From positions 124,001 to 188,000 of the forward strand of contig NZ_JAGGJP010000001.1 in the NCBI RefSeq assembly GCF_017872975.1: a stretch of 64,000 nt of DNA, written 5' to 3'. Positions 61,759-64,000 of the stretch are shown here, in pieces. Origin of the DNA: Rubellimicrobium aerolatum (GTDB taxonomy: Bacteria > Pseudomonadota > Alphaproteobacteria > Rhodobacterales > Rhodobacteraceae). The position numbers were made by a program, and so were the translations under genes. Positions within the stretch are counted from its first letter, which is position 1. Each line of letters starts with the position of its first letter. Below the pieces are notes generated by a model. It had not been told where the DNA came from and did not search any database. It worked only from the letters and a program-made list of their open reading frames with translations.

Positions 61759-62270
61759 ATGACAGGTCGCGACGATCCCCAGGCGGTCGCCCAGGCCTTC
61801 GACTTCGCCGTGAAGGCCCATGACGGCCAGACCCGCGGCCCTACTTCTGACGAATCCTGCACATCTGGCGCGTCTGATGGCGCGCACCCGCAGGTCGATG
61901 CGACGACCCTGATCGCGGCGCTCTGGCACGACGTCATCGGGACGGCCACGCGCAATCTCGCAGGGATCGGCGAGAGGATCGGGACCGCCGTCGCCAGCAT
62001 CGCGGCCGAACAGGCCGACGACGGGGAACGTCCTGCGCGCGAAGAGCCCGGGTGGAGGGTCGCCAGCCGGCGCCGCTGCTCTTGCTGCAGCAACGAAGGT
62101 TCAAGCTCGCTGACTAGGCATCCAATCTCGCCTTGATCACCGAGATGCCGCCTCGATGAGGCGGGCACTGGCGGTCGAGCCGGCGCCAGCTCGACGGTGC
62201 CGGCCTTAGCGAGAAGGTTCGTGAAGCCGGCCAAGTGCTCAAGTCGGACTCCGACGAGGAAGTCCGATAG
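61759..62270 (+). pseudogene. Decayed HD-domain phosphohydrolase gene ((p)ppGpp hydrolase-like)
   Basis: An ATG at 61759 with GAGGAG 7 bases upstream opens a frame with QAFDFAVKAHDGQTRG and, later, ATTLIAALWHDVIG and IGERIGTAVASIAAEQ. These match the start, the HD pair and the following helix of RelA/SpoT-like HD domains. The missing parts appear in another frame: PYF-stop-RILHIWRV (61839-61874) supplies the first metal histidine, and FKLAD-stop-ASNLALITEMPPR (62100-62156) supplies the KLADKxSNL motif, with further residues up to TAG at 62268-62270. The homology therefore runs across at least three frame changes with several internal stops, so the gene is broken. A programmed mechanism is very unlikely with this many lesions. 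Confidence 0.75.
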
Positions 62271-62488
62271 GCACGGGAGGCGCTGGGGCATTGTTCATTG
62301 CGGCCACCCCAAGCGCTCGGGGGAGCTTGAGATCCGAAGGCACACGAGACGGCGTCCTTGTCTGATCGCTCCTCGGTCGAAGCGGACAGGTGAGCCGGGG
62401 CGCGTCCCGGACTCAGACAGCCTTAACATCATGTGCCCAACGAAGAACGACGGACAGATCTCTGATCGTAAATGATGATCCAGGCGGC
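62271..62488. other. Intergenic region after the pseudogene
   Basis: About 218 bases, less GC-rich than its surroundings, between the decayed HD gene and the proA stop. I see no conserved reading frame, tRNA, strong hairpin or insertion-sequence end. Together with the pseudogene it is the only long non-coding stretch in the window. Confidence 0.6.
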
Positions 62489-63753
<1,265 letters not shown>

Positions 63754-63754
<1 letters not shown>

Positions 63755-64000
63755 CAGAGCACCATGTCGTCGCGATGGATGAGCGTCGCGCGTCCCTTGT
63801 AGCCGAGGACGGACTCGATGTCCGCGCTCTTGCGGCCCGTGAGCGCGCGCGCTTCCTCGGCGGTGTAGCGGGTCAGGCCGAGGCCGAGGCGGGCCCCCTC
63901 GGGCGAGAGGATCGCCACCGGGTCGCCCCGGCCGAAGCGGCCCTGCACGGCCACGATGCCGGCGGGGAGGAGGCTCTTGCCTTCGGTCAGCGCGCGGGCG
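63754..64000 (-). CDS. proB: Glutamate 5-kinase, C-terminal PUA domain (partial)
   Basis: The 3' part of proB; the rest lies beyond the window end. The 82 visible codons encode the PUA domain: [32 protein letters not shown] and the closing [26 protein letters not shown], shortened here to LGYKGR, then DDMVL. ProB phosphorylates glutamate, first step of proline synthesis. The order proB-proA is the usual one. Confidence 0.93.

Noticed and set aside
62137-62488. Long gap considered as a tRNA gene, insertion-sequence remnant or attachment site.
   Set aside because: No cloverleaf, no terminal inverted repeats or target duplication and no transposase motif. Its first part is explained by the tail of the decayed HD-domain gene.

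Overview
The window is a GC-rich stretch of an alphaproteobacterial chromosome, almost certainly from the Rhodobacteraceae (Rhodobacter/roseobacter/Rubellimicrobium type). The evidence is the gene content and order: dusB(nifR3)-ntrB-ntrC-ntrY-ntrX-hfq-hflX, a fused ispDF, class II DAHP synthase, the divergent DUF6456/DUF6477 pair, a ChpT-type histidine phosphotransferase, olsBA for ornithine lipids, and an MttB-family methyltransferase beside guaA. Genes are packed tightly, and many neighbours share ATGA or GTGA stop/start overlaps. No rRNA, tRNA, CRISPR array, complete insertion sequence or prophage was seen. Almost everything looks like core chromosome. The only clearly decayed locus is an HD-domain gene near 62 kb. 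I cannot name the genus from sequence alone.

Layout. 0-3.7 kb: an RsbQ-type alpha/beta hydrolase coupled to a PAS hybrid histidine kinase, then a soluble PhoR-like kinase. 3.9-6.3 kb: a small hypothetical gene converging on yicC-gmk-gamma carbonic anhydrase. 6.4-8.5 kb: a PAS protein and class II DAHP synthase around a strong hairpin. 8.7-15.2 kb: a GlxA-type regulator followed by a complete branched-chain amino acid type ABC importer (binding protein, livG, livF, livH, livM). 15.2-18.6 kb: a 3-hydroxyisobutyrate dehydrogenase-family enzyme divergent from a penicillin acylase-family hydrolase. 18.7-27.6 kb: the nitrogen-control operon dusB-ntrBC-ntrYX with hfq-hflX. 27.8-33.0 kb: ispDF-pgpA-cinA, coq10, hpt, a small membrane protein and two cytochromes c.

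33-41.8 kb: lipA, a LysE exporter, DUF6456/DUF6477, the MttB homologue, guaA, a zinc alcohol dehydrogenase and an EamA transporter. 41.8-47.5 kb: a FadL porin, an ATPase, metA, a hydrolase, ppk2 and a TetR regulator. 47.5-51.4 kb: a secreted low-complexity repeat protein and a polyamine-type ABC transporter (potBCA) with no binding protein. 51.5-54.4 kb: an acyltransferase-3/SGNH protein and rplM-rpsI. 54.5-60.9 kb: ctaA, an M32 carboxypeptidase and a thioesterase in one run, then a TrmJ-like methyltransferase, thiE and olsBA. 60.8-64 kb: DUF3553, a ChpT-like protein, the HD-domain pseudogene, and proA with the C-terminal end of proB.

Themes. Signal transduction is dense, with five sensor kinases or phosphotransfer proteins plus NtrC and NtrX. 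Both regulators lack the sigma-54 contact loop GAFTGA, so nitrogen control here probably works without sigma-54. The least conventional module is the RsbQ hydrolase/PAS hybrid kinase pair. Its upstream spacer holds an unusual AT-only palindrome inside a near-consensus promoter. It looks like a candidate small-molecule sensing pathway, related to the RsbQ-RsbP pair of Bacillus and distantly to plant KAI2/D14 receptors.
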